Assembly (NCBI RefSeq): GCF_003634575.1
Contig: NZ_RBLJ01000002.1
Location: forward strand, 124,001 to 188,000
Reading direction: 5' to 3'
Source of the DNA: Photorhabdus asymbiotica
GTDB lineage: Bacteria; Pseudomonadota; Gammaproteobacteria; Enterobacterales; Enterobacteriaceae
Length of the DNA: 64,000 nt
Part shown: one piece after another, positions 21,035 through 29,884 of the stretch
Layout of the letters: the number at the start of each line of letters is the position of its first letter
Position numbering within the stretch: position 1 is the first letter of the stretch
Translations under genes and position numbers: made by a program
The notes under the pieces: generated by a model
What the model saw: the letters and a program-made list of their open reading frames with translations, nothing else
Database searches by the model: none
Told to the model about the DNA's origin: nothing

Positions 21035-21313
21035 ATGCCAAAGAAAAATGCAACATCAGAAAGCACAAATAGTACACCAGAAACCGCACCGGCAATGACA
21101 TTTGAACGTTCATTAAAAGAATTGGAACAAATTGTCATCCGACTAGAATCAGGTGAACTGGCACTGGAAGACGCCCTGAACGAGTTTGAGCGTGGTATTC
21201 AATTAGCCCGTCAGGGACAACAGACTTTGCAACAAGCAGAACAGCGGGTACAAATTCTTCTTAACGATGACACCCAATCTCCGCTGAGTAATTTCTCCCC
21301 GGATACTGAATAA
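21035..21313 (+). CDS. xseB: Exodeoxyribonuclease VII small subunit
   Basis: A 92-residue small helical protein with the family core [28 protein letters not shown]. It binds the large subunit XseA (not in this window) to form exonuclease VII. It starts the xseB-ispA-dxs operon, with ispA 4 bases downstream. About ten extra N-terminal residues compared with E. coli. Confidence 0.96.
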   Translation: MPKKNATSESTNSTPETAPAMTFERSLKELEQIVIRLESGELALEDALNEFERGIQLARQGQQTLQQAEQRVQILLNDDTQSPLSNFSPDTE

Positions 21314-21317
21314 ACCT

Positions 21318-22235
21318 ATGTCTGAACAAAATTCCATTCAATTTGAACAACAGCTTAAAACCTATCAGCAACGGGTCAATAAGGTTCTGATAAGCACATT
21401 ATCTTCACTGACATTTCCAAATAGCCCACTGGTTCGAGCAATGCAGCATGGCGCTTTACTTGGTGGCAAACGCCTGCGCCCATTTTTAGTTTATGCCGTT
21501 GGTGAAATGTTTGGATTATCTGCCAATAATCTGGATGCTCCAGCAGCAGCCGTTGAATGTATTCACGCTTATTCCTTAATTCATGATGACTTACCCGCCA
21601 TGGATAACGATGATTTACGCCGTGGACAACCAACCTGTCATATCAAATTTGGTGAAGCTCACGCTATTCTGGCGGGAGATGCATTACAAGCCCTGGCATT
21701 TGAAATCTTATCTAAAAGAGAAATGCCAGATGTTACAACAGCTAATCGTCTTGAAATGCTGGCTGAATTGGCGACTGCCAGTGGCATAGCTGGCATGTGT
21801 GGCGGCCAATCTCTGGACTTAGAAGCTGAAGGAAAACACATTGACCTTCAGGCGTTAGAACAAATTCATCGCCATAAAACTGGAGCTCTTATCCGTTGTG
21901 CTGTCAAAATGGGAGCCTATGGTGCCGGCCAGAGTGGTCATGACGTTTTACCTGAATTGGATCAGTATGCTCAAGCTATTGGCCTCGCTTTCCAAGTTCA
22001 GGATGATATTCTTGATGTTATTGGCAGTACCGAAATGATCGGGAAACGTCAAGGCAGCGACCAACAGTTAGGAAAAAGCACCTACCCCGCATTACTGGGG
22101 TTAGAACAAGCACAGCAAAAAGCACACGAACTGTATCAAGAAGCGCTAAAAGCGCTGAATAAACTGGAAGAAAAATCCTATAACACAACAACGCTGCGCA
22201 CACTTGCCAGCTTTATCATTGAACGTAATAGCTAA
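21318..22235 (+). CDS. ispA: Farnesyl diphosphate synthase
   Basis: Condenses IPP with DMAPP and GPP to give farnesyl diphosphate. The 305-residue prenyltransferase carries both aspartate-rich motifs, DDLPAMDND (residues 90-98) and QVQDDILD (near 230), plus GGKRLRP for diphosphate binding (49-55). It sits between xseB and dxs, whose product makes the pathway's first intermediate. Confidence 0.97.
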   Translation: MSEQNSIQFEQQLKTYQQRVNKVLISTLSSLTFPNSPLVRAMQHGALLGGKRLRPFLVYAVGEMFGLSANNLDAPAAAVECIHAYSLIHDDLPAMDNDDLRRGQPTCHIKFGEAHAILAGDALQALAFEILSKREMPDVTTANRLEMLAELATASGIAGMCGGQSLDLEAEGKHIDLQALEQIHRHKTGALIRCAVKMGAYGAGQSGHDVLPELDQYAQAIGLAFQVQDDILDVIGSTEMIGKRQGSDQQLGKSTYPALLGLEQAQQKAHELYQEALKALNKLEEKSYNTTTLRTLASFIIERNS

Positions 22236-22297
22236 GGTTTGCTGGTAAATTTATCCACTGGCAACTCGATTAATAAACACTTCTTAACGAGCATCAA

Positions 22298-24163
22298 ATG
22301 AGCATTGATATAGCCAAATACCCAACATTGGCATTAGCGGAAAATCCTGAAGAACTTCGTATGTTGCCAAAAGAGAGCCTGCCGAAGTTATGTGATGAAC
22401 TTCGGCAATTCCTGCTAAACAGTGTCAGTCGCTCTAGTGGCCATTTTGCCTCTGGTCTTGGTACCGTTGAGCTGACTGTGGCGTTACATTATGTTTATAA
22501 AACGCCTTTCGATAAGCTGGTATGGGATGTCGGTCATCAGGCTTATCCTCATAAGATTCTGACAGGACGTCGAGATCGTATTGATACTATTCGTCAAAAA
22601 AATGGACTTCATCCTTTCCCATGGCGGGATGAAAGTGAATACGACACCTTATGCGTCGGGCATTCATCGACCTCTATCAGCGCCGGATTAGGCATGGCAA
22701 TTGCCGCTCAACGGGAAAACAAAGGCCGCCGTACCGTCTGCGTTATTGGTGACGGCGCGATAACTGCCGGTATGGCTTTCGAAGCGATGAACCACGCTGG
22801 GGATATTGACCCGGATATACTGGTCATTCTCAATGACAACGAAATGTCTATCTCAGAGAATGTTGGTGCGCTAAATAACCATCTGGCTCAGCTGCTTTCC
22901 GGCAAACTCTACACCACATTGCGGGAAGGTGGAAAAAAGGTCTTTTCCAACCTACCACCGATTAAAGAACTACTGAAAAAGACAGAAGAACATATCAAAG
23001 GAATGGTCATTCCTGGCACTCTATTTGAAGAACTGGGCTTTAACTACATTGGGCCAATTGACGGGCATGATGTACTGACATTGACCCAAACGCTGAAAAA
23101 CATGCGGGAATTGAAAGGGCCACAGCTACTGCACATCATGACCAAAAAAGGTCGTGGCTATGCACCCGCCGAAAAAGATCCTATTAGCTGGCATGCAGTA
23201 CCTAAATTTGATCCAGCGACGGGGACATTACCTAAGAGCTCAGACAACCGCCCCACTTTCTCTAAAATCTTTGGGGAGTGGTTATGCGAAGAAGCGGCTA
23301 ATGATAAAAAACTAATGGCAATCACCCCGGCGATGCGTGAAGGTTCTGGTATGGTGCGTTTCTCCCGCGAATATCCGGATCAATACTTTGATGTCGCTAT
23401 CGCAGAGCAACATGCCGTCACTTTTGCCGCAGGTTTGGCAATTGGTGGTTATAAGCCTATTGTCGCTATCTATTCAACATTCCTACAACGTGCTTATGAC
23501 CAAGTTATCCATGATGTTGCAATCCAGAACCTGCCTGTTCTGTTTGCAATAGATCGTGGTGGTATCGTTGGGGCTGATGGTCAAACACACCAAGGAGCCT
23601 TTGATCTCTCATTCCTACGTTGCATTCCTAACATGGTAATTATGGCACCAAGTGACGAGAACGAATGTCGTCAGATGCTACATACAGGCTATCATTATCA
23701 GCAAGGTCCGGTAGCCGTGCGCTATCCACGAGGAGCAGGAACCGGCGCAGAACTTCAACCCTTTGAGCAATTACCCATTGGTAAAGGTGTCATTCGTCGT
23801 CAAGGTAAAAAAGTAGCTATCCTAAACTTTGGTACCCTGTTACCCGATGCAATAACCGCCGCTGAATCACTGAATGCTACCGTTATTGATATGCGCTTTG
23901 TTAAGCCACTGGATAAAGAATTGATCCTAGAAATGGCTGGCAGCCATGATTTACTGGTTACCCTGGAAGAAAATGCCATTATGGGCGGGGCTGGAAGCGG
24001 TGTTAATGAACTACTGATGCAAGAAGGTCATCATATTCAGATTCTGAATCTTGGCCTACCTGACCAGTTTGTACCACAAGGTAGCCAGGAAGAAATCAGA
24101 GCTGATTTAGGGCTGGATGCTACCGGTATTAAAAATAGCATTAACAAAAGGCTGTTATCCTAA
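22298..24163 (+). CDS. dxs: 1-deoxy-D-xylulose-5-phosphate synthase
   Basis: Thiamine-diphosphate enzyme joining pyruvate and glyceraldehyde 3-phosphate, the entry step of the MEP isoprenoid pathway. The 621-residue protein has His49, the ThDP motif [18 protein letters not shown]...NDN (151-181) and the transketolase-type pyrimidine domain ([16 protein letters not shown]). It is the last housekeeping gene before the secretion island; in E. coli the next genes would be yajO and pgpA. Confidence 0.98.
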   Translation: MSIDIAKYPTLALAENPEELRMLPKESLPKLCDELRQFLLNSVSRSSGHFASGLGTVELTVALHYVYKTPFDKLVWDVGHQAYPHKILTGRRDRIDTIRQKNGLHPFPWRDESEYDTLCVGHSSTSISAGLGMAIAAQRENKGRRTVCVIGDGAITAGMAFEAMNHAGDIDPDILVILNDNEMSISENVGALNNHLAQLLSGKLYTTLREGGKKVFSNLPPIKELLKKTEEHIKGMVIPGTLFEELGFNYIGPIDGHDVLTLTQTLKNMRELKGPQLLHIMTKKGRGYAPAEKDPISWHAVPKFDPATGTLPKSSDNRPTFSKIFGEWLCEEAANDKKLMAITPAMREGSGMVRFSREYPDQYFDVAIAEQHAVTFAAGLAIGGYKPIVAIYSTFLQRAYDQVIHDVAIQNLPVLFAIDRGGIVGADGQTHQGAFDLSFLRCIPNMVIMAPSDENECRQMLHTGYHYQQGPVAVRYPRGAGTGAELQPFEQLPIGKGVIRRQGKKVAILNFGTLLPDAITAAESLNATVIDMRFVKPLDKELILEMAGSHDLLVTLEENAIMGGAGSGVNELLMQEGHHIQILNLGLPDQFVPQGSQEEIRADLGLDATGIKNSINKRLLS

Positions 24164-24249
24164 ACAACCGGTGGCAACATAACCAGCTTAGGGAAATTAA
24201 GTTGCGAATGAAATAGCTGCTTGGGAATTATAAGGTAAGATGATCATAA

Positions 24250-24280
24250 AAGGCTGGAAAATCTGCCAGCCTTATTGATA
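24250..24280. terminator. Terminator downstream of dxs
   Basis: AAGGCTGG (24250-24257) pairs with CCAGCCTT (24266-24273), followed by ATTGATATGTTT. It separates dxs (+) from the decayed gene on the minus strand. Confidence 0.8.
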
Positions 24281-24284
24281 TGTT

Positions 24285-24800
24285 TCAGGGTAAATTAGGA
24301 AACTCAAAATCTATATATCCCTCATAGCTCATAACAAAGCCCCATTTTTTATTTTCATCAAAAAAATAGTGATATTGTGGCACATTATTAATAACAAGCA
24401 AAAAAATAGCATGGAGCTGCTCTGGATTCAAAGCTATCGCAAAGTCTAAAGATGAATTATTTACACCCTATGGATTTCAAGATGCATCGCGACGGCAAAG
24501 GAGCGAATCCCCGGGAGCATAGATAACTCTGTGACCGGGGTGAGTGAGTGCAGCCAACAAAGAGGCAACTTGAAAGATAACGGGTATATATAGTAAATCG
24601 TTTCACTGCTAGACATAATCTCATTAATAGAATGATCTTCAAAAATTTCTTCACTGATAGTTCTAAATCATCATATTCCCTGTATAAACAACTTTGATGA
24701 TTATTTGTTTTTGACCAGTCTATCTTAGAGACTTTCCATTCAAAACATTCTGCATAACTGTTAGCAAGTTTAAGGTAATCACTTATACAGCTATCATTAT
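24285..24800 (-). pseudogene. Small gene broken by an ERIC insertion and a frameshift
   Basis: Reading the minus strand from about 24800, coding-like sequence (LANSYAECFEWKVSKIDW...YREYDDLELSV) shifts frame near 24650 (EEIFEDHSINEIMSSSETIYY), meets an ERIC element, and resumes beyond it (VNNSSLDFAIALNPEQLHA...WGFVMSYEGYIDFEFPNLP) to a TGA at 24285. The two sides join into one plausible acidic protein of roughly 150 residues. I do not recognise the family; size and composition would suit a toxin-immunity protein, but that is a guess. Confidence 0.6.
24462..24588 (-). repeat. ERIC element, full length (127 bp), inside a pseudogene
   Basis: Spans 127 bases between TACACCC and GGGTATA ends, with GCGAATCCCCGGGAGC and GTGACCGGGGTGAGTG cores. 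It interrupts the small gene at 24285-24800 and marks the left border of the island, about 300 bases after dxs. Confidence 0.93.
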
Positions 24801-24829
24801 ATTAAGCTCAATTGCAATTGGGTATCTCA

Positions 24830-24850
24830 GGGAGGCTAAAATAGCCTCCC
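24830..24850. terminator. Hairpin downstream of the VtrC-like gene
   Basis: GGGAGGCT (24830-24837) and AGCCTCCC (24843-24850) form a perfect 8-bp stem with a 5-base loop, 42 bases beyond the stop of the co-component gene. The flanking T tracts are weak. Confidence 0.55.
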
Positions 24851-24891
24851 CTCTAGTTAAAATATATTTTCTTGAATAATCAAATGCTATA

Positions 24892-25365
24892 TTAATTCAT
24901 TAAGCATATTATGGGGCTCTTTGATAACTGACTAAATAGTAATGTATTTTTTCTCAGTCGAGATAATTCTATATAATAGTCATTGTTCCCAATCTCATAA
25001 AAAAAAGACATTAAATTAGTAGGCGTATTATCGATAGTTTTAGGTTGTGAATTCGTATATTTTACAACATAAATTCCGTTATTATCGTCATCGGAATAGG
25101 TAAAACTAATTATTCTATCCAGAATATAATGTTTTGTTCCATCCTGAAGAGTACCATAAATGCTAATAGTACCTTTTCCGTTCCCATGAAAGAGATGAAT
25201 AGTATTTACATGCAGAGTTATTATTTCATCTTTAATCTTCTTTCTGATAATCACCTCTGCTTCACAATTCAATGGTCTGGTTTTCACGTAAGAGGATTTA
25301 TAGATGAACGAGATTATAAATAGCACTACTGCTAGAATAAATAGAAAAAAACTACGATATGTCAT
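24892..25365 (-). CDS. VtrC-like periplasmic co-component of the membrane regulator
   Basis: A 157-residue protein with one N-terminal membrane anchor (residues about 4-24) and a beta-rich periplasmic domain. It is not a clear sequence match by eye, but the arrangement is telling: its ATG overlaps the stop of the upstream wHTH-TM regulator (ATGA), exactly as in vtrA-vtrC of Vibrio parahaemolyticus, where VtrC (about 160 residues) pairs with VtrA to form a bile-salt-binding barrel. YqeJ- and FidL-type proteins share this layout. I chose the ATG at 25365 over one 12 codons upstream because of that coupling. Likely role: sensing an external cue together with its partner. Confidence 0.65.
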   Translation of the reverse strand: MTYRSFFLFILAVVLFIISFIYKSSYVKTRPLNCEAEVIIRKKIKDEIITLHVNTIHLFHGNGKGTISIYGTLQDGTKHYILDRIISFTYSDDDNNGIYVVKYTNSQPKTIDNTPTNLMSFFYEIGNNDYYIELSRLRKNTLLFSQLSKSPIICLMN

Positions 25366-26225
25366 ATAGATTCTCCGTAGTGATTTATAATAGAGAGGCA
25401 ATGGTTATATTTTCCTGACGGTGCTATGGAGCAAACTCCAATAAAGTACGTTTTTGCAATATTATTCTCAGGCATAATTCTTCGATGGAAAATGGACTGT
25501 TTTACGCTCTGGCAATCAATCTTTTCGTTGCTAATATCTTGTTCAGCCATCTCTCTTAATGTTGCCTTAGAATAACCGAGTTTATAATCGAGCGAAAACA
25601 CTTTGCATTTGCCTGTTTTATAAAGATAGGAATAATGTTCTTGGGATATTTCTACTGTCCTTTTCGACAGATAAAATACATAAAAGGAAAGTAACAAAAA
25701 GATAAACACAATACCTAAAAAAATACGGGCTTTTAACCATTTATTTACATGGTTATTCCTGTGTTCTTTAAGAACACGATTTTCACCTTCAAGATCCTCC
25801 ACTCTCGGTCGATCTTTTCTATGCAAGCTATTAATATCTGACTCTGATATTATTATATCTGTATCTGCGTTGTTTTCTTCTTCGGGAGATTCCTGCAATG
25901 ATACTTGTATATCTGCCTCCAGTCGAAAACCTACTTTTGGGATGGTTTTAATTACGGTCAAATCGGTACTTAAGCAGGCAAGATTTTTTCTTATTTCGCT
26001 TATGTAAGAATTTAAATTACTATTTGAACCTGTAAAACCATAATCTTCCCAAACATTCTTCAGTAAATCTTCTCTGGGGATCGTTTCACCATTATTTTTT
26101 ATTAACTCAAGAAATAGACGGCTGGCTGGATTTGAGAGTTTTACTGTGTTTAATGGATTATTGAATAATGCTAATGTTTTTTCTTTTGGATCAAAGACAA
26201 CAATAATATTTATAACATATTTCAT
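25362..26225 (-). CDS. Membrane-bound winged-helix regulator, VtrA/ToxR type
   Basis: A 287-residue ToxR-like regulator: N-terminal OmpR/PhoB-type DNA-binding domain (MKYVINIIVVFDPKEKTLAL...IKTIPKVGFRLEAD, about 1-105), a charged linker, one transmembrane helix (about 167-186) and a periplasmic domain of about 100 residues with four cysteines. Start at 26225 is chosen because MKYVI aligns with ToxR/CadC family starts and has AGGAAGAG upstream; an in-frame start at 26300 exists. With the overlapping downstream gene it forms a co-component pair. By analogy with VtrA it should activate the VtrB-like gene at 46539-47075 and hence the secretion genes. Confidence 0.75.
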   Translation of the reverse strand: MKYVINIIVVFDPKEKTLALFNNPLNTVKLSNPASRLFLELIKNNGETIPREDLLKNVWEDYGFTGSNSNLNSYISEIRKNLACLSTDLTVIKTIPKVGFRLEADIQVSLQESPEEENNADTDIIISESDINSLHRKDRPRVEDLEGENRVLKEHRNNHVNKWLKARIFLGIVFIFLLLSFYVFYLSKRTVEISQEHYSYLYKTGKCKVFSLDYKLGYSKATLREMAEQDISNEKIDCQSVKQSIFHRRIMPENNIAKTYFIGVCSIAPSGKYNHCLSIINHYGESI

Positions 26226-26700
26226 GAAACTCAGACTCTTCCTATCAAGATCTCTTATATTGTTATACATGCAAAATAGCATATCAACAGGTTCTTTCAT
26301 TTTTTTAATAAAGGATAATTTGTCTCTCTGAGATGTTGTCGGTTATACCTTTTCAAGGTAAAAGAAGTTGATGTAATTGGCAAAAGCTATGATTGTAAGC
26401 CTCTGAACTTGAAGCGTAATTGCCATGCTGGTTTCCCTAAAACTCATGTATCCATTCCGTTTTCAGATTTAGGAAGAACTGTTCCCTTGGGCTATTGATG
26501 CTCCTATGTCCAGCATTGTCACGTAGTATATTTTAAGTCAGCCAAAATGATATTACCTAATCAACCGGTTTGTAGGAAAACGGGTCCAACACGACTGTCA
26601 GTTTTGTTGATTGGTTGTTATAAGTCATGTTAATGAACTTGCTTAGTCGTCAAATATCATACGAAATAATTAAGAAAAGTTTTTTCCTGATTTTTTACAG
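26226..26700. other. Upstream region of the regulator; no intact gene
   Basis: Holds the promoter region of the VtrA-like gene and AT-rich sequence with short broken frames. I see nothing I can name. Confidence 0.3.
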
Positions 26701-26705
26701 CACTG

Positions 26706-26972
26706 TTGAAAGCAGTAGTCAGACTGACTCCCTCGGTAAAAAAAGTTTCTGTGCTAAAGAGAACACATAGCATTCGAATTTATAAGTTATTGATGAAATT
26801 TAAAATAACTGGGGATAGACTTGTTAGCCTTAATGGCTTTAAAACTATGTTAGGAATTAAAGATAAACATTTACAATTTAGAGGTTTGAATAAACTTCTT
26901 TTAAAACCAGCCATTAAAGAACCAAATAAAAAAAATAGTGATTTTAATCACCATTTTTACATTCAACTTTAA
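26706..26972 (+). pseudogene. Fragment of a plasmid replication initiator (Rep_3 superfamily)
   Basis: An 88-codon open frame. Its middle (LKRTHSIRIYKLLMKFKITGDRLVSLNGFKTMLGIKDKHLQFRGLNKLLLKPAIKEPNKK) follows the pattern of Rep_3 / RepB-type plasmid initiators: S-R-x-Y-x-L-L-x-x-F...G-x-R-x-[IV]-S-[LV]...L-G-I-x-[DE]-K...F...L-x-x-x-x-L-x-P-A-I-x-E. Such initiators are usually 230-350 residues, so this is a remnant of one winged-helix half. It suggests that a plasmid contributed DNA to the island. Confidence 0.6.
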
Positions 26973-27082
26973 TGCAAGTAACAAACAACATTTTAGATTT
27001 TTATTTCTTGATTTATATTACTATTGCAATTTTTACTTATGTGTTGGGTTACATACTTGACTTACTTAGAATATTAGGTTGA
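26972..27082 (+). CDS. Possible 36-residue single-pass membrane peptide
   Basis: ATG overlaps the stop of the Rep fragment (TAATG). The product, MQVTNNILDFYFLIYITIAIF..., is one hydrophobic helix with a short polar start. No ribosome site stands out. It may be a genuine small gene carried with the mobile remnant or a chance frame in AT-rich DNA. Confidence 0.2.
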   Translation: MQVTNNILDFYFLIYITIAIFTYVLGYILDLLRILG

Positions 27083-27109
27083 ATTATAAAAAACTAGGAT
27101 GGTAATTTT

Positions 27110-27229
27110 ATGTCATACATGATTTATTTGTCTTTGAATGGTAAAAAACAAGGGCTGATCTCTGCTAGGTGTTCAACCCTGGATTCAATAGGAAATAGGT
27201 ATCAAAATGGACACAATTGTTTTGAGTAA
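27110..27229 (+). pseudogene. Truncated Hcp-family gene (type VI secretion tube protein)
   Basis: Thirty-nine codons reading MSYMIYLSLNGKKQGLISAR... then CSTLDSIGNRYQNGH, the characteristic start of Hcp proteins, followed by a premature stop. Functional Hcp has about 160 residues, so three quarters is missing. AGGATGG precedes the ATG and a strong hairpin follows at once, so the 5' signal and a 3' terminator survive while the middle was deleted. No other type VI genes are present. Confidence 0.7.
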
Positions 27230-27260
27230 CCTACGGGTGAGATCCCCGTAGGCTATTCAA
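27230..27260 (+). terminator. Hairpin after the truncated hcp
   Basis: CCTACGGG (27230-27237) pairs with CCCGTAGG (27245-27252), loop of 7 bases. It begins directly at the stop of the hcp remnant. No good T run follows. Confidence 0.55.
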
Positions 27261-27336
27261 CCAACTAAACATATGCTTATGACAAAGTGAAATGTCCTTA
27301 ACATACTTATTCGGAGCCATCCATGATGATTTACTA

Positions 27337-27463
27337 TATACCCTTCATCCTTCAAGTTGCTGCTTTGTTAGCTGCTTTCACTCACCCCAGTCACAGAGTT
27401 ATCTATGCTCCTGGGGATTCGTTCACTTGCCGCCGCGCTGCAACTCGAAATCTATTGGGTATA
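27337..27463 (+). repeat. ERIC element, full length (127 bp)
   Basis: TATACCC to GGGTATA, 127 bases, with the GCTCCTGGGGATTCG and CTCACCCCAGTCAC cores. It is followed by about 17 bases that resemble the start of a second copy (TATACCTGTTATCTTTCA, 27463-27480). Confidence 0.93.
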
Positions 27464-27469
27464 TACCTG

Positions 27470-27703
27470 TTATCTTTCACCATTCCCTTTTAATTCATTT
27501 TTTATATGTTTAACCATTCCAATATTCGGTAATTTTAAATGTTTAGCGACTTTAAAAACTCCAAGAGCATCTTTTATATTACCAGTAAATGATGACAATG
27601 GATCGACTATTGAATAAATAGAATCTCGCCATGATTTAATATCATTCTCAAACGCTGTTAAGTATGCTAGAGCCTGGTCTTGAGTTAGTAATGCATATTT
27701 CAT
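27470..27703 (-). CDS. Small hypothetical protein, probably a remnant
   Basis: A 77-residue frame, MKYALLTQDQALAYLTAFENDI..., rich in helix-forming residues, with no family I recognise. Its 3' end reads into the partial ERIC sequence next to 27463, so the C-terminus may be artificial. On the same strand upstream (27933-27789) lies another short protein-like stretch (VSDKFFFSQDIEKNYNAIATAYHLIEQIKTEYQ) that ends in a stop; both may be pieces of decayed genes. Confidence 0.35.
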   Translation of the reverse strand: MKYALLTQDQALAYLTAFENDIKSWRDSIYSIVDPLSSFTGNIKDALGVFKVAKHLKLPNIGMVKHIKNELKGNGER

Positions 27704-27974
27704 CTCATAACTTTATTTATATTTATAGTTAATTGATATCTTATCGGACGCGGCTATTTTTTCTTTATTTTTTATGAACTTTTGTGAGCTAAATCGATTT
27801 TCCCTGTTGAGGTCTGATACTCTGTTTTAATTTGTTCGATAAGATGATAAGCGGTTGCAATTGCGTTGTAATTTTTTTCTATGTCTTGGCTAAAGAAAAA
27901 TTTGTCACTGACTCCCGTAACAACGCCTTAAAACAATTCTGAGTGCTTTTTGGGTTACGCTAGTCGATATGTCG
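27704..27974. other. Decayed DNA between ERIC region and the secretion operon
   Basis: Contains the broken minus-strand reading at 27933-27789 noted with its neighbour and otherwise AT-rich sequence without an intact gene. Confidence 0.3.
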
Positions 27975-28000
27975 GACGCCACTGTTATTCCAGTGACGTC
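27975..28000 (-). terminator. Hairpin at the end of the secretion operon
   Basis: GACGCCACTG (27975-27984) pairs with CAGTGACGTC (27991-28000) with one G-U pair, 7 bases past the stop of the last secretion gene. The T-rich side faces the plus strand, so termination of the minus-strand operon is likely but not textbook. Confidence 0.5.
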
Positions 28001-28007
28001 AATTTTA

Positions 28008-28223
28008 TTATTCTGCTATTTGGTTTACCTGGTCAATCGCTACACAAAATTGTTCATCAACCTTCACTAAAATTCCTGTAGCAATCACTTGATTTCCACT
28101 TTTGAGTATTACTTCTGACTGAACAAAATTCATTAATGACTTTACTTGTCCTTTCTGCAAATGAATTAGCTCATCAAGTGTCATGCTACAATTAGCCACC
28201 ACAACGTCTAGCTTTACACGCAT
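28008..28223 (-). CDS. sctQ: SctQ C-terminal component: free-standing SpoA (FliN-like) domain
   Basis: A 71-residue protein that is one SpoA domain and nothing else: KLDVVVANCSMTLDELIHLQKGQV...VILKSGNQVIATGILVKVDEQFCVAI. SpoA dimers build the cytoplasmic sorting platform of type III systems. In most systems this domain is the C-terminus of SctQ and is also made separately by internal translation; here it is its own gene at the end of the operon, 10 kb from the gene for the SctQ N-terminal part (38304-38873). HrcQA/HrcQB of Pseudomonas syringae is a known two-gene precedent. Confidence 0.8.
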   Translation of the reverse strand: MRVKLDVVVANCSMTLDELIHLQKGQVKSLMNFVQSEVILKSGNQVIATGILVKVDEQFCVAIDQVNQIAE

Positions 28224-28229
28224 AGTTTA

Positions 28230-28874
28230 TTACCTCTCAGCGAAAGAAACTACAGCTCGGCGGACATCTCGAATTTCTTCCTGAGCTGAAGTGATCTGTG
28301 TCATCATATTTTTAAAATCTTGCTGCAACTTATCTAAATCCACCTGAGTGCTATCTGAATATGCGGTCATAGTGGCATTCATTGATTGTAACTGATCGTA
28401 GTTAACAGAATTCTTACCCCCAGTAATAGCATTTATCCCTGAAGAATCTTTCAGTGTTTCTTTTATATACCTATCAATTTCATTATATACAGAGCTACTA
28501 TTAGAATAAATATTCGTTGTCTTATCTATTTTTGTCGGGTCTAACTTAGATATATTCTCCGTCATCAGCGTTCCCCAAAGACGATTTATCTCTGCTATGG
28601 CCTTAGACTTATCTGATATTTCTACGGCTAAAGCTTCCGCTTTTTTAGTCTGCGTAATGATATATTTCGAAAGCAATGCATCAATCAGGCTCAACGGATC
28701 TCTGTGGGTAGAGGTGGCCTGTTTGAAAGTACTTTCTACAGTTTTACTGTCCAATACCGTGACAGTATCATCGACGAATTTTTTTCGCTGAGTAAGCGCA
28801 TCAAAACTCAAAAATGATGCTTCAGAATTTACTACATTATTATTACCATAAGAAAAATTTATTGAATCTGCCAT
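28230..28874 (-). CDS. Putative secreted EspA/SseB-like filament or hydrophilic translocator protein
   Basis: A 214-residue hydrophilic protein without signal peptide or membrane segment. It has a helical core (LIDALLSKYIITQTKKAEALAVEI, about 62-85), and the C-terminus is a predicted coiled coil (LDKLQQDFKNMMTQITSAQEEIRDVRRAVVSFAER). That layout resembles EspA of enteropathogenic E. coli and SseB of Salmonella, which form an extension between needle and translocon. It stands between sctD and the SpoA gene, in the operon. The assignment rests on architecture; it could instead be a different secreted substrate. Confidence 0.5.
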   Translation of the reverse strand: MADSINFSYGNNNVVNSEASFLSFDALTQRKKFVDDTVTVLDSKTVESTFKQATSTHRDPLSLIDALLSKYIITQTKKAEALAVEISDKSKAIAEINRLWGTLMTENISKLDPTKIDKTTNIYSNSSSVYNEIDRYIKETLKDSSGINAITGGKNSVNYDQLQSMNATMTAYSDSTQVDLDKLQQDFKNMMTQITSAQEEIRDVRRAVVSFAER

Positions 28875-28885
28875 ATAGTTACCTA

Positions 28886-29884
28886 TTATCTATGAATGAA
28901 ATAAACTTTACTTTTGTTGTCTTTCTTAAAAATAATCTTTTCTTCAGAAATTGAATCAATTACCCCAAACCCCGGTACATTGCTTCCTTCCCAATAACGC
29001 ACTTGTTGATCATATATATATCCTCCTCCCTGAGTTGAAAAAAATACTGAATAAGGGAAGTCTTGTGCATCAATTATTTGACTATCATCATAATTTGATT
29101 TCAATTGAGAAAGTTCAGAGTTGTACCCTTTAGATTTTAACAATTGGCTTGCTTTGGCAAGGTCATTCACTAACCAGGCATCGCCTTTACGTACAAAAGT
29201 TATTCCGTATTCGCCAAATAATTGCATTATCAGCATTTCCTTTTCAGGAAAATCAACACGAATTTGCGTGTAATTCTCTTTATCTATCAGCTGATAAGAG
29301 AGTGGTTTACCACTGCTATTAGATACAACTCCAACATTCAGATGTGCAGCTGCCGGATAATTATCACTCTGAATAACCTTAGTTTGATTTTGCCAGCCAT
29401 CAGGGAGTTGTTGTTTTATTTTTTGATCAAACACATAAAGTTTTCCATCTTTTATATATCCACTGCCCGCCTTATTAAAATACTCACCAATGTTTTTTTC
29501 CTGCTGATGTTGGATAAGAAACAATACCGCGATCAATACAAATAAACTCAATAAAAAGGTCATTAACCCTAAGGTACCATAGCGCATAAAATAGAAGCGC
29601 TTAAGCTTTGGGTTACGATTGCCTTGGGAAAAAACGAAAAACCTCAAACCTGAAATTGAATAAATAACATTTTCTTTTAATTTTACGGTTCTCTTTTTCC
29701 ACCCATTTAAATAAAGCCCTTTTTCTTCAAGTTTTATAACAAGATTTACATTACCAGAAAGATATTCTGGAATGCTCAACGTGTTATTGTCCGCGACTTC
29801 CCGTTCACCGGTTAGCAATAGCGTTGATTCAATAGGCAATGTCAATCCATTCAAATACCCCTCTGTAAATTCAATCAACCACAT
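28886..29884 (-). CDS. sctD: SctD, inner membrane ring protein of the type III secretion system
   Basis: SctD makes the outer of the two inner membrane rings. The 332-residue protein has a cytoplasmic FHA-like beta domain (about 1-95), one transmembrane helix (about 103-125) and a periplasmic ring-building region, the SctD/PrgH/EscD order. It follows a small chaperone-like gene with a one-base overlap. Confidence 0.8.
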   Translation of the reverse strand: MWLIEFTEGYLNGLTLPIESTLLLTGEREVADNNTLSIPEYLSGNVNLVIKLEEKGLYLNGWKKRTVKLKENVIYSISGLRFFVFSQGNRNPKLKRFYFMRYGTLGLMTFLLSLFVLIAVLFLIQHQQEKNIGEYFNKAGSGYIKDGKLYVFDQKIKQQLPDGWQNQTKVIQSDNYPAAAHLNVGVVSNSSGKPLSYQLIDKENYTQIRVDFPEKEMLIMQLFGEYGITFVRKGDAWLVNDLAKASQLLKSKGYNSELSQLKSNYDDSQIIDAQDFPYSVFFSTQGGGYIYDQQVRYWEGSNVPGFGVIDSISEEKIIFKKDNKSKVYFIHR

